Source: an uncultured Granulosicoccaceae bacterium
GTDB lineage: Bacteria; Pseudomonadota; Gammaproteobacteria; Granulosicoccales; Granulosicoccaceae
Length of the DNA: 42,548 bases
Assembly: GCA_938007995.1 (NCBI GenBank)
Contig: CALLLW010000068.1
Coordinates: 1-42,548, forward strand
Reading direction: 5' to 3'
The notes beneath the pieces were generated by a model. The model had not been told where the DNA came from. It saw only the letters and a program-made list of their open reading frames with translations, and ran no database searches. Below are positions 24,916 through 33,809 of this stretch, one piece after another. Every line of letters starts with the position of its first letter. Positions within the stretch are counted from its first letter, which is position 1. The translations under genes were made by a program, and so were the position numbers.

Positions 24916-27249
24916 CTATGCCTTGGCCAGTTTCTGGATATTCACTCTGAAAGTTCTTTCTTCAGAGTCGGTAAAGTACAGGCCACAGTCATAACCCTGG
25001 TCATCTACAAAGTGGAAAATGCGTCTGGGCTGATCTATCGGGTATGGCACCAGCAGTGTAACAATGCGGTGTCTTTTTGATGCTGCAAATCTGGCATTCA
25101 GGTGATAGTGAATATCACAACCTTCCAGTTCAGCCATATCAACACCCGGAAAACCCTCAACCTGTGATACTTCCGGTGCGCCGCTCTCAGACCAGACAAA
25201 CTGCCCGTAAAAGCCTGCTGTATCACCTTGATATCTGAATGACTTGCTGCTCAACTCCATTGGTTTACTGGTGTGCAGTAACCAGTCGATTGGTGCTGCT
25301 TCGGTTAAATCAACCGAGTCCACAATCACCACATATTGTTTATGCACCAGATACATCTCGCGCTGTACGCGTTCAACCGATTCATTAACGCAAGAATAAG
25401 CAGCGGTTGCATCAGCGCAGACATACATATGATCCTCATGCTCGGCAGCGTCTATGATCCTGCCAGTCGAGCGCATGGCTAACTGCTTGTCGTTGTCGGC
25501 GTACTGGCCTTTACCGTCTATCAGCAGTGCGTTCTTCGAGCGCGTCTGGCGGCGCCAGGTTTTATGCATACTGCTATTAAAAGCCACGTAGTAGCCGGAC
25601 TGAATGGCCAGGTCCTCACCGAAGGCCGACATCACAAATGCGTTTTGATCACCATGGCTGTGACTGATTGATCCAAACGGGCTGGATTTGATCATTAGTT
25701 GTACATGGTCTTGCGGTGAGTGCATATTCGCATGCATTGCCACCCAGCCGACACCCCGGAACCAGCGCAGTCCGTCGGCATCAGCCGGGGCGGTGGCCGC
25801 TACCTGATTGAAATCATGCTGGTACATCAGATCATCAAAGTTCAGATCCCACCAGCCGTAGTTATAAAACGCCATGGCCGTACCGGGATCTGCTTCAACG
25901 ATTCGGTCAAAGTACCACTGGTATTTACCATTGCCAGTCACGCCTGCAAACTGACGGACGTTGTAAGCCACTTTTAAACAAGGCAAATCACCCATGGTGG
26001 AGTCATCACCAAACGTACAGCGCCGGGTATTGGGTGCTTTAGTGTAGAAAGGAAAGTCTGCTGTTTTTTGCAGAAACGGCCGCTGATACAAATCTATATC
26101 AAGGTAGTTTCGCAACAAGTTGGCTGCATCAATCAGATAGGCAATGCCGGTCATCCAGTAGTGCGGCCCCTCTGCCCAACCGCCATCGCTGTCACCCCAT
26201 GGCGAATAAAGGTTAGCAAGAAACTCTACCGAGTAATCAAGCCATTCCTGTGCTTCGGGCTCTTCATACAACATCGCCATACAGGCAGGCACAATAACCG
26301 CCGAAACTGATCTGACGGCGTGACTGTCATACGGAAAAAGATGAATCCTGGCGTTATCTATAGCGTGCTCTGCCACTTGCCTGGTACGTTCGAGCAGCGC
26401 TTTACGCACCTTTGTACGTTGTTCCTCTGTTAGCTCATGATAGAGCCAGTCATAACCCCAGGCTAAAGCAAGGGTAACTCTGTACGCCCACTCGTCTGTA
26501 TAGGTTCTTGATGTGGTACCGTCCGGGTTCCATTCACTGGCAGCCAGCAACCAGGCTTTTGCCTGATCGAGTAAGGCCTGATCTTGCAGTATTTGACCTG
26601 CAACAGCCATGTGCCTGATGGCGTAGATCAATTCCTGACAATCAATGTAAGTCTGGCGCCAGATCGGTGGTGTACGTGTGTTATTCGGATAAGGCGCAGG
26701 TTCTGCCATGACTTCACGGTCCAGCCAGCCAACCACAGACTCCTGGTAAAACTTCTGCCAGTTGGCGTGGTCAGGATCTGCTTTAAGGGACTTTCTGAAC
26801 TCTTCAATATCTTTCGACTGCATCCACAGTCTGGGGTGCTCTGCTGAGACTGACTGATAACGTTCGTGCCTTGCAGGCAGCGGAGTCTCCGGTAAATCCT
26901 CAGTCAGCGTGAACTCACGAACCTCACTCCACTTGCTTGTTACCTGCTGCGTTACCGGTGACCACTCGGCGTAGCACCAGTAATACGTGCCATGATCTAA
27001 AACAGAATCGGGAGTAAAAAAGTTATAGGCGATGTTGTCATAACTAATCACATCATTGCCTGAAAAGGTTTTGTCGGTAGAGACCCGAATGGCATATCGA
27101 GCGTCATCATCAACAACCGGCAGCCATGAAAACCTGGGAGGATTCTCGGTAAGTGCTACATCACCTGAGGGACGATACTGCACAGTCATTCGACCGGCAG
27201 ATGGTTCATCCAGAAATTTTTCAGCCGTTTGTTCGACGTCAAGCGCCAT
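24916..27249 (-). CDS. Exotype oligoalginate lyase, polysaccharide lyase family 15
   Basis: 777 residues, almost the same length as Agrobacterium Atu3025 and Sphingomonas A1-IV (776). Atu3025-type active-site residues can be placed: R198 in WRQTY, H310 in YDSHAVRS, Y364 in GPHYWMTG, H530 and H532 in SISHSHGDQN. Characteristic stretches include TENPPRFSWLP near 34, GDDSTMGDLP at 414 and FYNYGWWDLNFDD at 461. These enzymes split alginate oligomers from the end to monomeric unsaturated uronate. There is no signal peptide: the first ~20 residues are polar, so it is cytoplasmic. Some PL15 members act on heparin-like chains, so alginate is the likely but not certain substrate. Confidence 0.87.
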   Translation of the reverse strand: MALDVEQTAEKFLDEPSAGRMTVQYRPSGDVALTENPPRFSWLPVVDDDARYAIRVSTDKTFSGNDVISYDNIAYNFFTPDSVLDHGTYYWCYAEWSPVTQQVTSKWSEVREFTLTEDLPETPLPARHERYQSVSAEHPRLWMQSKDIEEFRKSLKADPDHANWQKFYQESVVGWLDREVMAEPAPYPNNTRTPPIWRQTYIDCQELIYAIRHMAVAGQILQDQALLDQAKAWLLAASEWNPDGTTSRTYTDEWAYRVTLALAWGYDWLYHELTEEQRTKVRKALLERTRQVAEHAIDNARIHLFPYDSHAVRSVSAVIVPACMAMLYEEPEAQEWLDYSVEFLANLYSPWGDSDGGWAEGPHYWMTGIAYLIDAANLLRNYLDIDLYQRPFLQKTADFPFYTKAPNTRRCTFGDDSTMGDLPCLKVAYNVRQFAGVTGNGKYQWYFDRIVEADPGTAMAFYNYGWWDLNFDDLMYQHDFNQVAATAPADADGLRWFRGVGWVAMHANMHSPQDHVQLMIKSSPFGSISHSHGDQNAFVMSAFGEDLAIQSGYYVAFNSSMHKTWRRQTRSKNALLIDGKGQYADNDKQLAMRSTGRIIDAAEHEDHMYVCADATAAYSCVNESVERVQREMYLVHKQYVVIVDSVDLTEAAPIDWLLHTSKPMELSSKSFRYQGDTAGFYGQFVWSESGAPEVSQVEGFPGVDMAELEGCDIHYHLNARFAASKRHRIVTLLVPYPIDQPRRIFHFVDDQGYDCGLYFTDSEERTFRVNIQKLAKA

Positions 27250-27320
27250 TGTAGTTATTTCCCGAAAATCGCTTTTCTGTTTTTTCAGCTGTATGAACAG
27301 CGTTTGCTCTGAAGCTTCGA

Positions 27321-27346
27321 TCCGGGTGGGCAGATACCCACCCGGA
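27321..27346 (-). promoter_or_regulatory. Strong hairpin between binding-protein and lyase genes
   Basis: TCCGGGTGGG, a 6-base loop (CAGATA), and CCCACCCGGA form a perfect 10-base stem 14 bases after the AlgQ-like stop codon. No U-run follows on the minus strand, so a stabilising or attenuating role fits better than full termination. Confidence 0.7.
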
Positions 27347-27360
27347 CAAGAGAACCGCTG

Positions 27361-28923
27361 TTAACCGCCGTACTGGCGCTTGTAAGCAGAGTTCATCACA
27401 TCAATGACCTTGCTTAAACCAAGATCTTCCAGCTGAGACTGGTAATCATCCCACTCGGCCTCAACATCGCCGTTGCCCAGCACCCAGGCTTGCTGGCGCT
27501 CTAGCATATAGTCGCGGACTGAACCCCAGTGACGGTCGTAGATTTTCTGCTCGTCAGCGTTGAATGCCACGCCGAGGAACTGATCGATCAGGTAGTCACC
27601 TTCGTCATAGAGTTTGATGCCTTCAAGCGCGAACTCGTTAGACCACTGGATTTCATAATCGTAGTCCTGGTAATAACCACGACCCTGCAGCTGTGAACCC
27701 ACCTGGTACAAAGAACGGTTTACCGGTCCCTGATCAAGGAACTCCTGCTTGAAGATGGCTTTGCCGTCTTTCATGTCGTAGTGCATGCCTTCGACACCGA
27801 AGTTCGCAAGGCGACGACCTTCTTCGGTAAACCAGAAGTCAAAGTACTTGATGGTTTCAACCGGGTGCTTGTTGGTACCGCCAATTGCCCAGCCATCCGG
27901 CTTGATCGGGATACGACGGTGCTCTTCAATACGCTTACCGCTAACAGAAGCTGGTGGTGCCATGGCTTTGAATTCAAAGCCTTCAATGTCAGATGACAGG
28001 CGATTGTAGCCAGACGTGGAAGCGAACCAGTCGTGAGTGGATCCACCGAGATTTTCACTTAACAGAAAGTCACGTGCGGAGCTGCCGCGAGTGAAGATTT
28101 CAGCATCAACCAGCCCTTCTTCATACCAGCGTGCGAGGTTCTTGATACCTTCACGGTAGCCTTCACCGGCATACGGGTGTTCGATCTTGCCGTCAACAAC
28201 CATGAAGTCGTGAGAGGTGTCTGAACCGGAAGAACGGCCGTCCCATAAAGTCACCAGGCGAATCAGCTCTGGCCACTGGCGTGCGAAGTAAGGCACTTCA
28301 TCAGCTTCACCATTGCCGTTTGGATCCTGTGTTTTGAAGGCACGCAGTACTTTCTCGTAGTCTTCAACGGTTTCAGGCATATCAAGGCCAAGTGCGTCGA
28401 GCCAGTCGGTACGAATCCAGTACGCTCTGCCGTATTTACCGTCAGGCAGATAAGGGATATAGTACATCTTGCCGTCTGCGGCAGAAATAGCCGCTGCAAT
28501 TTCAGGCTTTTCTTCGAAGAATTTTTTCAGATTAGGTGCATGCTCATCAATCAGATCGTTCAATGGCAAAAACGCACCTTCAGGACCGTACTGATTCACA
28601 AAGTCTTTAATACGACTTGAGCCGACAATATCCGGAATCTTGCCAGATGCCAGCATCAGGTTCAGTGCTTCAGTCTTACCGGTATTTTCATCGGTACGCA
28701 TGTTCGCGCCAACGGTCACATCAATCAGATGTACGTTGGTCCACTCACGTGCCTGTTGCTCTACCGGCCAGCTTTCTTCATACACCGGATAGCGGGCATG
28801 ATTCATCTGCACAGTCAGTTCAAGGGGATCACCTTCAACAATTTTCAGATGATCCTGTGCCACGGTGGGTGTGGCTGCGACCATGCCTGCAGCAATGGCG
28901 CTTGAGAGTAAGAGTTTTCGCAT
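27361..28923 (-). CDS. Alginate-oligosaccharide-binding protein, AlgQ-like
   Basis: 520 residues from ATG 28923 (GGAGGAG just upstream) with a signal peptide (MRKLLLSSAIAAGMVAATPTVA). The mature sequence follows Sphingomonas AlgQ1/AlgQ2 closely: MASGxxPD-like LASGKIPDIVG, QYGPEGAFLPLNDLIDEHAP, YYIPYLPDG, RSSGSD, THDWFAST, PDGWAI and YDYEIQW. The calcium-binding loop DPNGNGEADEV is kept around residue 200. It is a periplasmic receptor for the ABC importer encoded just upstream. The match supports uptake of uronate oligomers rather than monomers. Confidence 0.9.
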   Translation of the reverse strand: MRKLLLSSAIAAGMVAATPTVAQDHLKIVEGDPLELTVQMNHARYPVYEESWPVEQQAREWTNVHLIDVTVGANMRTDENTGKTEALNLMLASGKIPDIVGSSRIKDFVNQYGPEGAFLPLNDLIDEHAPNLKKFFEEKPEIAAAISAADGKMYYIPYLPDGKYGRAYWIRTDWLDALGLDMPETVEDYEKVLRAFKTQDPNGNGEADEVPYFARQWPELIRLVTLWDGRSSGSDTSHDFMVVDGKIEHPYAGEGYREGIKNLARWYEEGLVDAEIFTRGSSARDFLLSENLGGSTHDWFASTSGYNRLSSDIEGFEFKAMAPPASVSGKRIEEHRRIPIKPDGWAIGGTNKHPVETIKYFDFWFTEEGRRLANFGVEGMHYDMKDGKAIFKQEFLDQGPVNRSLYQVGSQLQGRGYYQDYDYEIQWSNEFALEGIKLYDEGDYLIDQFLGVAFNADEQKIYDRHWGSVRDYMLERQQAWVLGNGDVEAEWDDYQSQLEDLGLSKVIDVMNSAYKRQYGG

Positions 28924-28949
28924 AGCTCCTCCAGTGGTAGGTTGGTAAA

Positions 28950-29831
28950 TCACTCTTTAACACCCCCGAGAAGAATACCCTTCTCGAAGTATTTTTGAAT
29001 CCACGGGTAGACAAGCAGTACCGGGATTATCGAACAAACAATGATTGCTGCAGTAACTGTTTCAGCACTGTACGCGGCCTCCAGCTGCGTAATAGCAAAC
29101 TCATCATCATCACTTAACGTTGCCAGTGTATGACGCAAAAACACCTGCAACGGAATTTTCTCTTCGCTCTGTAACAGTACCATGGCCCAGAAAAACCCGT
29201 TCCAGCGGGCGACGATACAAAAAAGCGTAATTGTGGCGATGGCCGGCTTGGATAATGGAACAAACACCTTCCATAACACCTGAAAGTCATTTGCACCGTC
29301 CATGCGTGCGGCCTCTTCAAAACTTTGCGGGATCGATTCAAAAAAGTTGCGTAGCAGAATGATGTTAAACGCGTTAACCGCAAACGCCAGGATAATACCG
29401 AACATACTGTCAAGCAGGTTCAGATCACGCATGTTCAGATAAAAAGGAATAAGCCCGGCGTTAAACCACATAGTAAAGGCGATAAACAAATTAAAGAACC
29501 GCCGCCCCATCAGCTGTGGCCGCGAAAGCGCATACGCCGCAGGCACAATGAACAACAAACTCATTATTGTGCCACCAATGGTGTAGATAAAGGTATTTCT
29601 GTAAGAGATCCAGAACTCCGGCTGCACCAGAATATACTTGTAGGCTTCAGTGGTTAACTCTATCGGTGTCAGCACCACTTTGCCGGCCTGCGCTGCAAAG
29701 CCGGAGCTGAACGATACCGCTGCGATATATATAAACGGATACAGCGTGGCAATAGTAAACATACCGATCAGTATCGATACGACTATCGCAAATACTTTGT
29801 CACCGCGTGAATAAAGGTTCCAGTTCAACAT
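28950..29831 (-). CDS. ABC transporter permease, AlgM2-like (LplC/CUT1 type)
   Basis: 293-residue permease with six predicted membrane helices and the EAA loop EEAARMDGANDFQVLWKVFVP, typical of carbohydrate uptake family 1 permeases. It follows the partner permease by 7 bases and precedes the AlgQ-like gene by 26 bases. AGG sits about 7 bases upstream of ATG 29831. With the second permease and the AlgS-like ATPase it forms the channel of the oligo-uronate importer. Confidence 0.9.
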   Translation of the reverse strand: MLNWNLYSRGDKVFAIVVSILIGMFTIATLYPFIYIAAVSFSSGFAAQAGKVVLTPIELTTEAYKYILVQPEFWISYRNTFIYTIGGTIMSLLFIVPAAYALSRPQLMGRRFFNLFIAFTMWFNAGLIPFYLNMRDLNLLDSMFGIILAFAVNAFNIILLRNFFESIPQSFEEAARMDGANDFQVLWKVFVPLSKPAIATITLFCIVARWNGFFWAMVLLQSEEKIPLQVFLRHTLATLSDDDEFAITQLEAAYSAETVTAAIIVCSIIPVLLVYPWIQKYFEKGILLGGVKE

Positions 29832-29838
29832 AACAGGC

Positions 29839-30810
29839 CTACCACAACGATGTACGCGAATAGCGTCGCGACAGCGTGTTTGCCACCATCACCAGCACAA
29901 ACGCTACAACCGCATTAAAAAGACCGGCCGCTGCGGCAAAATCATAACGCCCGCTTTGCAAACCCTGACGATAGACAAACGTGTTGACCACATCCGCAGT
30001 CTCATAAGTTGCCGGCTGATACAAAAGAATGATCAGCTCAAAAGACACTTCCATTACGTTGCCAATGCGGATGATCAGCATAATGATGATGGTTGGCAGA
30101 ATTGAAGGTATGGTGATGCGCCACATCATCTGCCAGCGGCTGGCGCCATCGACCACCGCACTTTCATAAAGCGATGGATTCACGCCTGCAATCGCTGCCA
30201 GAAATACGATTGAGCCGAAACCCGCTTCCTGCCAGATACCGGTACCAACAAAAATCGGCCGGAACCACTCGGGTTTGGTTAAAAAGTAAATCGGATCAAT
30301 ACCCAGCCAGCCCAACACGGTATTTACAATACCTACTGATGGCGAAAACGCGGTTATCACGATGCCCGCAATAATCACTGAAGAAATAAAGTGCGGCAGA
30401 TAAACAATGGTCTGGGCAGTTTTCTTGTAGGTGGCGTTTATCACTTCATTAAACATTAACGCCAGAATAATGGGTGCCGGAAAACCAAATAACAGATTAA
30501 GCGCACTGATCTTTATGGTGTTCCAGAATGCTCGAATAAACTGATCATTGGAGAAAAGGGTTTCAAAATGCTCAAAACCTGTCCACGGACTATCAGCAAC
30601 ACCTCTGAAGATTGAATAGTCTTTAAAGGCAATCTGCAAACCGTACATTGGCTTGTATAAAAATATGATAAACCAGACGATAGCCGGCATCAGCATCAGG
30701 TATAAGCGCCACTCATTACGGATGTGGTCACTCAGCCAGGTAAGCTTCTGTTTTACAGATCGCTTCGGGCGGCGCCTGTGCTCAACGGTTTTTTGCGCTG
30801 CAGTACTCAC
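29839..30810 (-). CDS. ABC transporter permease, AlgM1-like (LplB type)
   Basis: 323 residues. A basic cytoplasmic N-terminus (EHRRRPKRSVKQK) precedes six helices, and LYESAVVDGASRWQMMWRITIP is the EAA loop. LYKPMYGLQIAFKDY after the first helix is typical of LplB/AlgM1 proteins. It starts with GTG at 30810, two bases beyond the ATPase stop, so it is translationally coupled. It pairs with the AlgM2-like protein. Confidence 0.9.
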   Translation of the reverse strand: MSTAAQKTVEHRRRPKRSVKQKLTWLSDHIRNEWRLYLMLMPAIVWFIIFLYKPMYGLQIAFKDYSIFRGVADSPWTGFEHFETLFSNDQFIRAFWNTIKISALNLLFGFPAPIILALMFNEVINATYKKTAQTIVYLPHFISSVIIAGIVITAFSPSVGIVNTVLGWLGIDPIYFLTKPEWFRPIFVGTGIWQEAGFGSIVFLAAIAGVNPSLYESAVVDGASRWQMMWRITIPSILPTIIIMLIIRIGNVMEVSFELIILLYQPATYETADVVNTFVYRQGLQSGRYDFAAAAGLFNAVVAFVLVMVANTLSRRYSRTSLW

Positions 30811-30812
30811 GA

Positions 30813-31910
30813 TCAGGACTGCCGTGCCGCGCTGTTGAGCACCTTACCGGTCTCGGCATCGAACACTTTAATCAGATCAACCGGTGCATAGATTTCAGCT
30901 ACTTGATGAAGGTGGCTGATCTCGCCGTGGGTTTCAGCTTTAATGATCAATGCCTGCCCGTTAACAGTTGCATGCAATAAGGCTTCAGAACCGAGCGGCT
31001 CAACCAGATCAAGTGATATAGGCACCGGCGACAATCCATCTACTGAAGACATTGAGATATGCTCAGGGCGTATACCAACCACCACTGCTTGCCCCGCCTT
31101 CACATTATCAAGTGCAGGCAGTGCAATTGAGGTATCGCCAACCGTTGCGTGCAATCCGGTCGCAGAAGTGGTGATCACGCCATCAAGCTGATTCATGGGT
31201 GGTGAGCCAATAAACCCTGCAACAAACATATTGGCAGGATTATTAAACAGCTCCATGGGTGTGCCGACCTGCTCGATAATGCCGTCATTCATTACTACTA
31301 TACGATCTGCCAGGGTCATGGCCTCGACCTGATCATGTGTGACATACACCGATGTAACACCCAGCCTGTTATGCAAACGCTTTATCTCGGCACGCATCTG
31401 GGTACGCAGCTTGGCATCAAGGTTGGATAATGGTTCATCAAACAAAAACACTTTGGGATGCCGCACTATTGCTCTGCCCATCGCAACGCGTTGCCGCTGA
31501 CCACCAGACAACTCAGCCGGCCGACGATCCAGATACGGCGTCAGCCCGAGAATCTCACTGACTTCCCTGACGGTTTTTTCAATATGCTCTTTGGGTTCTT
31601 TTCTTATGCGCAGACCAAAGGCGATGTTTTCAAATACTTTTAAGTGCGGATACAGCGCATAGTTTTGAAACACCATAGCCACATCACGATCTTTCGGTGC
31701 TACCCGGTTAACCACTCTGTTTTCTATGTTTATAGTGCCTTCAGATATTTCTTCGAGGCCTGCAATCATTCGCAGTGTGGTCGACTTACCACAACCGGAT
31801 GGTCCAACGAGAACTACAAATTCCTGTAGTTCAATAATTAGATTAATGCCATGGACTACTCTTAGCTCACCGTAGTACTTTTCAACACCGCTAAGAGTTA
31901 CGCTGGACAT
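30813..31910 (-). CDS. ABC transporter ATPase, AlgS/UgpC (MalK) type
   Basis: 365 residues. Walker A GPSGCGKST at 36-44, signature LSGGQRQR at 134-141, Walker B VFLFDEPLSNLDAK at 154-167 and HDQVEAMTL downstream, followed by the ~120-residue MalK-type regulatory OB domain (NPANMFVAGFIGSPPMN, VVGIRPEH). It is the energy unit of the AlgM1/M2 importer. It lies 24 bases behind a GntR regulator gene on the same strand, so the regulator is probably the first gene of the operon. Confidence 0.9.
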   Translation of the reverse strand: MSSVTLSGVEKYYGELRVVHGINLIIELQEFVVLVGPSGCGKSTTLRMIAGLEEISEGTINIENRVVNRVAPKDRDVAMVFQNYALYPHLKVFENIAFGLRIRKEPKEHIEKTVREVSEILGLTPYLDRRPAELSGGQRQRVAMGRAIVRHPKVFLFDEPLSNLDAKLRTQMRAEIKRLHNRLGVTSVYVTHDQVEAMTLADRIVVMNDGIIEQVGTPMELFNNPANMFVAGFIGSPPMNQLDGVITTSATGLHATVGDTSIALPALDNVKAGQAVVVGIRPEHISMSSVDGLSPVPISLDLVEPLGSEALLHATVNGQALIIKAETHGEISHLHQVAEIYAPVDLIKVFDAETGKVLNSAARQS

Positions 31911-31934
31911 GACCTGGTTTTATACCTGTACGAT

Positions 31935-32741
31935 TCAGTGAGATATTCGACGCGCTGAGCGCTTACGAAAATAAGCGTTATCGTGCTGCTGCTCTATAAA
32001 AGCAAGCAGGTCCGGATTCGACATAAGCTGCTCGATCTCCGTTTCAAGCGAGCCGATATGATTTATCAGAGACTGTTCAGCCTCATCGGCGTCACCAATG
32101 CAAAGTGCATCGACAATTTCTATATGCTGCTGGAGCACGATAGAACCACGACGAATTTTGTTAATACGTTTTAAATGCCGCAAGCGATTTACATCTGACT
32201 GGGTGCGAAGTAACGTCTGCCAGACCCCTGCAATCCCGGCTGTTTCAAAGAATGCTCGATGCAACGCCTGATCGAGAGCAAAGAATTGTTCGTAGTGTTC
32301 AGCGTCGAGTGCTGCCGACTGTTGCTGGATAATACTTTTCAGTTTTTCTTCGGTATTGCTGTTGCACCTGACTGCGGCACGACGAACAGCACCTGTCTCA
32401 AGCTGTACACGAGTAAAGCATCCTTCAATGTATGCGTTAATGCTTATGGGTGTAACGTAGGTTCCGCTCTTCGGAACAATTTCAACCAGACCACTGTTTG
32501 CAAGCCGGATTAGCGCCTCCCTGACCGGTGTCTTGCTGGCGCTGAGGCTTTCAGCAACTTCTTTTTCGGACACCAGTTGTCCGGGTTGAAGCTTCAGTGA
32601 AACAATCAAATCAAGCAGGACACGCTCAATCTGAGCCACAAGAGATTCTTCAGAGTCGAGTCTGACATCTGACAACAACTCGATTAACTCCAGAGGGGAG
32701 TCGAGCATCAGAGCTGCGTTATTTGAATCTTTCCGAATCAT
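31935..32741 (-). CDS. GntR-family regulator (FadR/FCD subfamily), first gene of the uronate run
   Basis: 268 residues: winged helix at about 34-105 (LVSEKEVAESLSASKTPVREALIRL, then GLVEIVPKSGTYVTPIS), and an all-helical FCD ligand domain at about 110-255 with histidine-bearing helices (DQALHRAFFE, LQQHIEIVDAL, LINHIGSLE) suited to a metal-bound carboxylate. Such regulators commonly respond to uronates or KDG-type acids and repress catabolic genes. A 7-base inverted repeat with 9-base spacer lies 12-34 bases upstream of ATG 32741 and may be its own operator. No clear Shine-Dalgarno. Confidence 0.85.
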   Translation of the reverse strand: MIRKDSNNAALMLDSPLELIELLSDVRLDSEESLVAQIERVLLDLIVSLKLQPGQLVSEKEVAESLSASKTPVREALIRLANSGLVEIVPKSGTYVTPISINAYIEGCFTRVQLETGAVRRAAVRCNSNTEEKLKSIIQQQSAALDAEHYEQFFALDQALHRAFFETAGIAGVWQTLLRTQSDVNRLRHLKRINKIRRGSIVLQQHIEIVDALCIGDADEAEQSLINHIGSLETEIEQLMSNPDLLAFIEQQHDNAYFRKRSARRISH

Positions 32742-32752
32742 TGGAAAGTAAT

Positions 32753-32775
32753 ATATCAGATGCCTTCACTGATAT
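32753..32775. promoter_or_regulatory. Inverted repeat ATATCAG-N9-CTGATAT, candidate GntR operator
   Basis: Perfect 7-base arms separated by nine bases, directly upstream of the GntR gene that heads the Alg-type operon. The position suits autoregulation and control of the whole run. FCD-type GntR sites are usually shorter palindromes, so another protein could be involved. Confidence 0.4.
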
Positions 32776-32891
32776 GTTAGTTTTTTAAACCGGTTTATTT
32801 GAGTATGTATGAGGCGAGGTCTTAAAGATTTTCTACTTTTTTTTCAGCGTGTTACTAAATTTGTTGCATACATTCGCGAACAAAACCACCT

Positions 32892-33572
32892 TTACTCAAA
32901 GTATTCTGAATGCGATGTACGAACCTCTTCCACCACCGAGTCCAATCGACACAAATGATCTCGCATGATGGCGCATGCGTTGATTTCATCACGTGCCGCA
33001 AGCGCATCAACCAGTCGCGAGTGTTCATCAATGATCGAGTTTACTTCCTGCGGGCGTTTGAAACTGAGCACACACAATCGATCTGTTTTTTGCCGACACA
33101 GGTTAATCGTACTGATGGCATAGTCGCAGCCACTTAGTTTGCACAGCAACAAATGAAAATGATGATCGAGTGAGTGAAACGCTTCCCAATTTTTTTCTTC
33201 AGCAGCAGAAACATGTTGCTGCAAATTATCCGCAGCTGCTTCAGAGCAACTGTTATCCCACTGCCGACATGCGTTTCTGACCACCTCCATCTCGACGGCC
33301 AGTCTTAAAAATCGCGCCTCTTCAATTTTCTCTATTGAAAAGCCTCTAACGACTGTTGCACGCTGCGGACGAATAAGCAGCAGGTCAAGATGATCCAGCC
33401 GGTTGAACGCATCGCGTACTGGTTGTCTTGAAACACCAAAGCGTGAGGCGACATCCACCTCTGACATCTTGGTGCCAGGCAGCAACTTTAAAGATTGAAT
33501 TTCTTCATGCAGGCTTTCAAACACATGATCGGTAGATGTGCGACGCTCTGCGGCTATATTCAGGTTTTGCAT
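32892..33572 (-). CDS. GntR-family regulator (FCD subfamily), divergent from the TRAP operon
   Basis: 226 residues. The DNA-binding part is residues 15-80 (MSEVDVASRFGVSRQPVRDAFNRL), followed by an FCD domain with likely metal or ligand residues in SLDHHFHLLL, IIDEHSRLVDAL and MRDHLCRL. It is transcribed away from the TRAP transporter with 237 bases between starts, so it is the natural candidate to control that operon. It differs considerably from the other GntR protein of the window. It has no strong ribosome-binding site. Confidence 0.85.
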   Translation of the reverse strand: MQNLNIAAERRTSTDHVFESLHEEIQSLKLLPGTKMSEVDVASRFGVSRQPVRDAFNRLDHLDLLLIRPQRATVVRGFSIEKIEEARFLRLAVEMEVVRNACRQWDNSCSEAAADNLQQHVSAAEEKNWEAFHSLDHHFHLLLCKLSGCDYAISTINLCRQKTDRLCVLSFKRPQEVNSIIDEHSRLVDALAARDEINACAIMRDHLCRLDSVVEEVRTSHSEYFE

Positions 33573-33729
33573 ACACTCAATAGTAACAAGCAGCGATAGT
33601 CAGGCAGTGACGAAACTGCAGAAGTAACCACACCGCACTCACATAGGTCTTTTTCAGCTAACAAACACAGTTCTCAACGCAGTTAAAACCGGGTAGGTAA
33701 AACGGGTAAACAACACAGCAATTTAAACG

Positions 33730-33768
33730 TTGACAGATAAGTCACATTCGTTGTTATACTAGCATACC
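33730..33768 (+). promoter_or_regulatory. Putative TRAP-operon promoter with overlapping CTAG-centred palindrome
   Basis: TTGACA at 33730-33735 and TATACT at 33755-33760 (19-base gap; TTATAC at 33754 gives 18). Over the -10 lies a near-palindrome G-T/G-TAT-x-CTAG-x-ATA-x-C (33753-33768, 12 of 16 positions symmetric). Its place across the -10 suggests repression, probably by the divergent GntR protein. The spacer length is longer than ideal for sigma70. Confidence 0.5.
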
Positions 33769-33809
33769 AGTTTAACAATCGACAGTGAACCTGTCTGGAG
33801 GAGAAGAGC

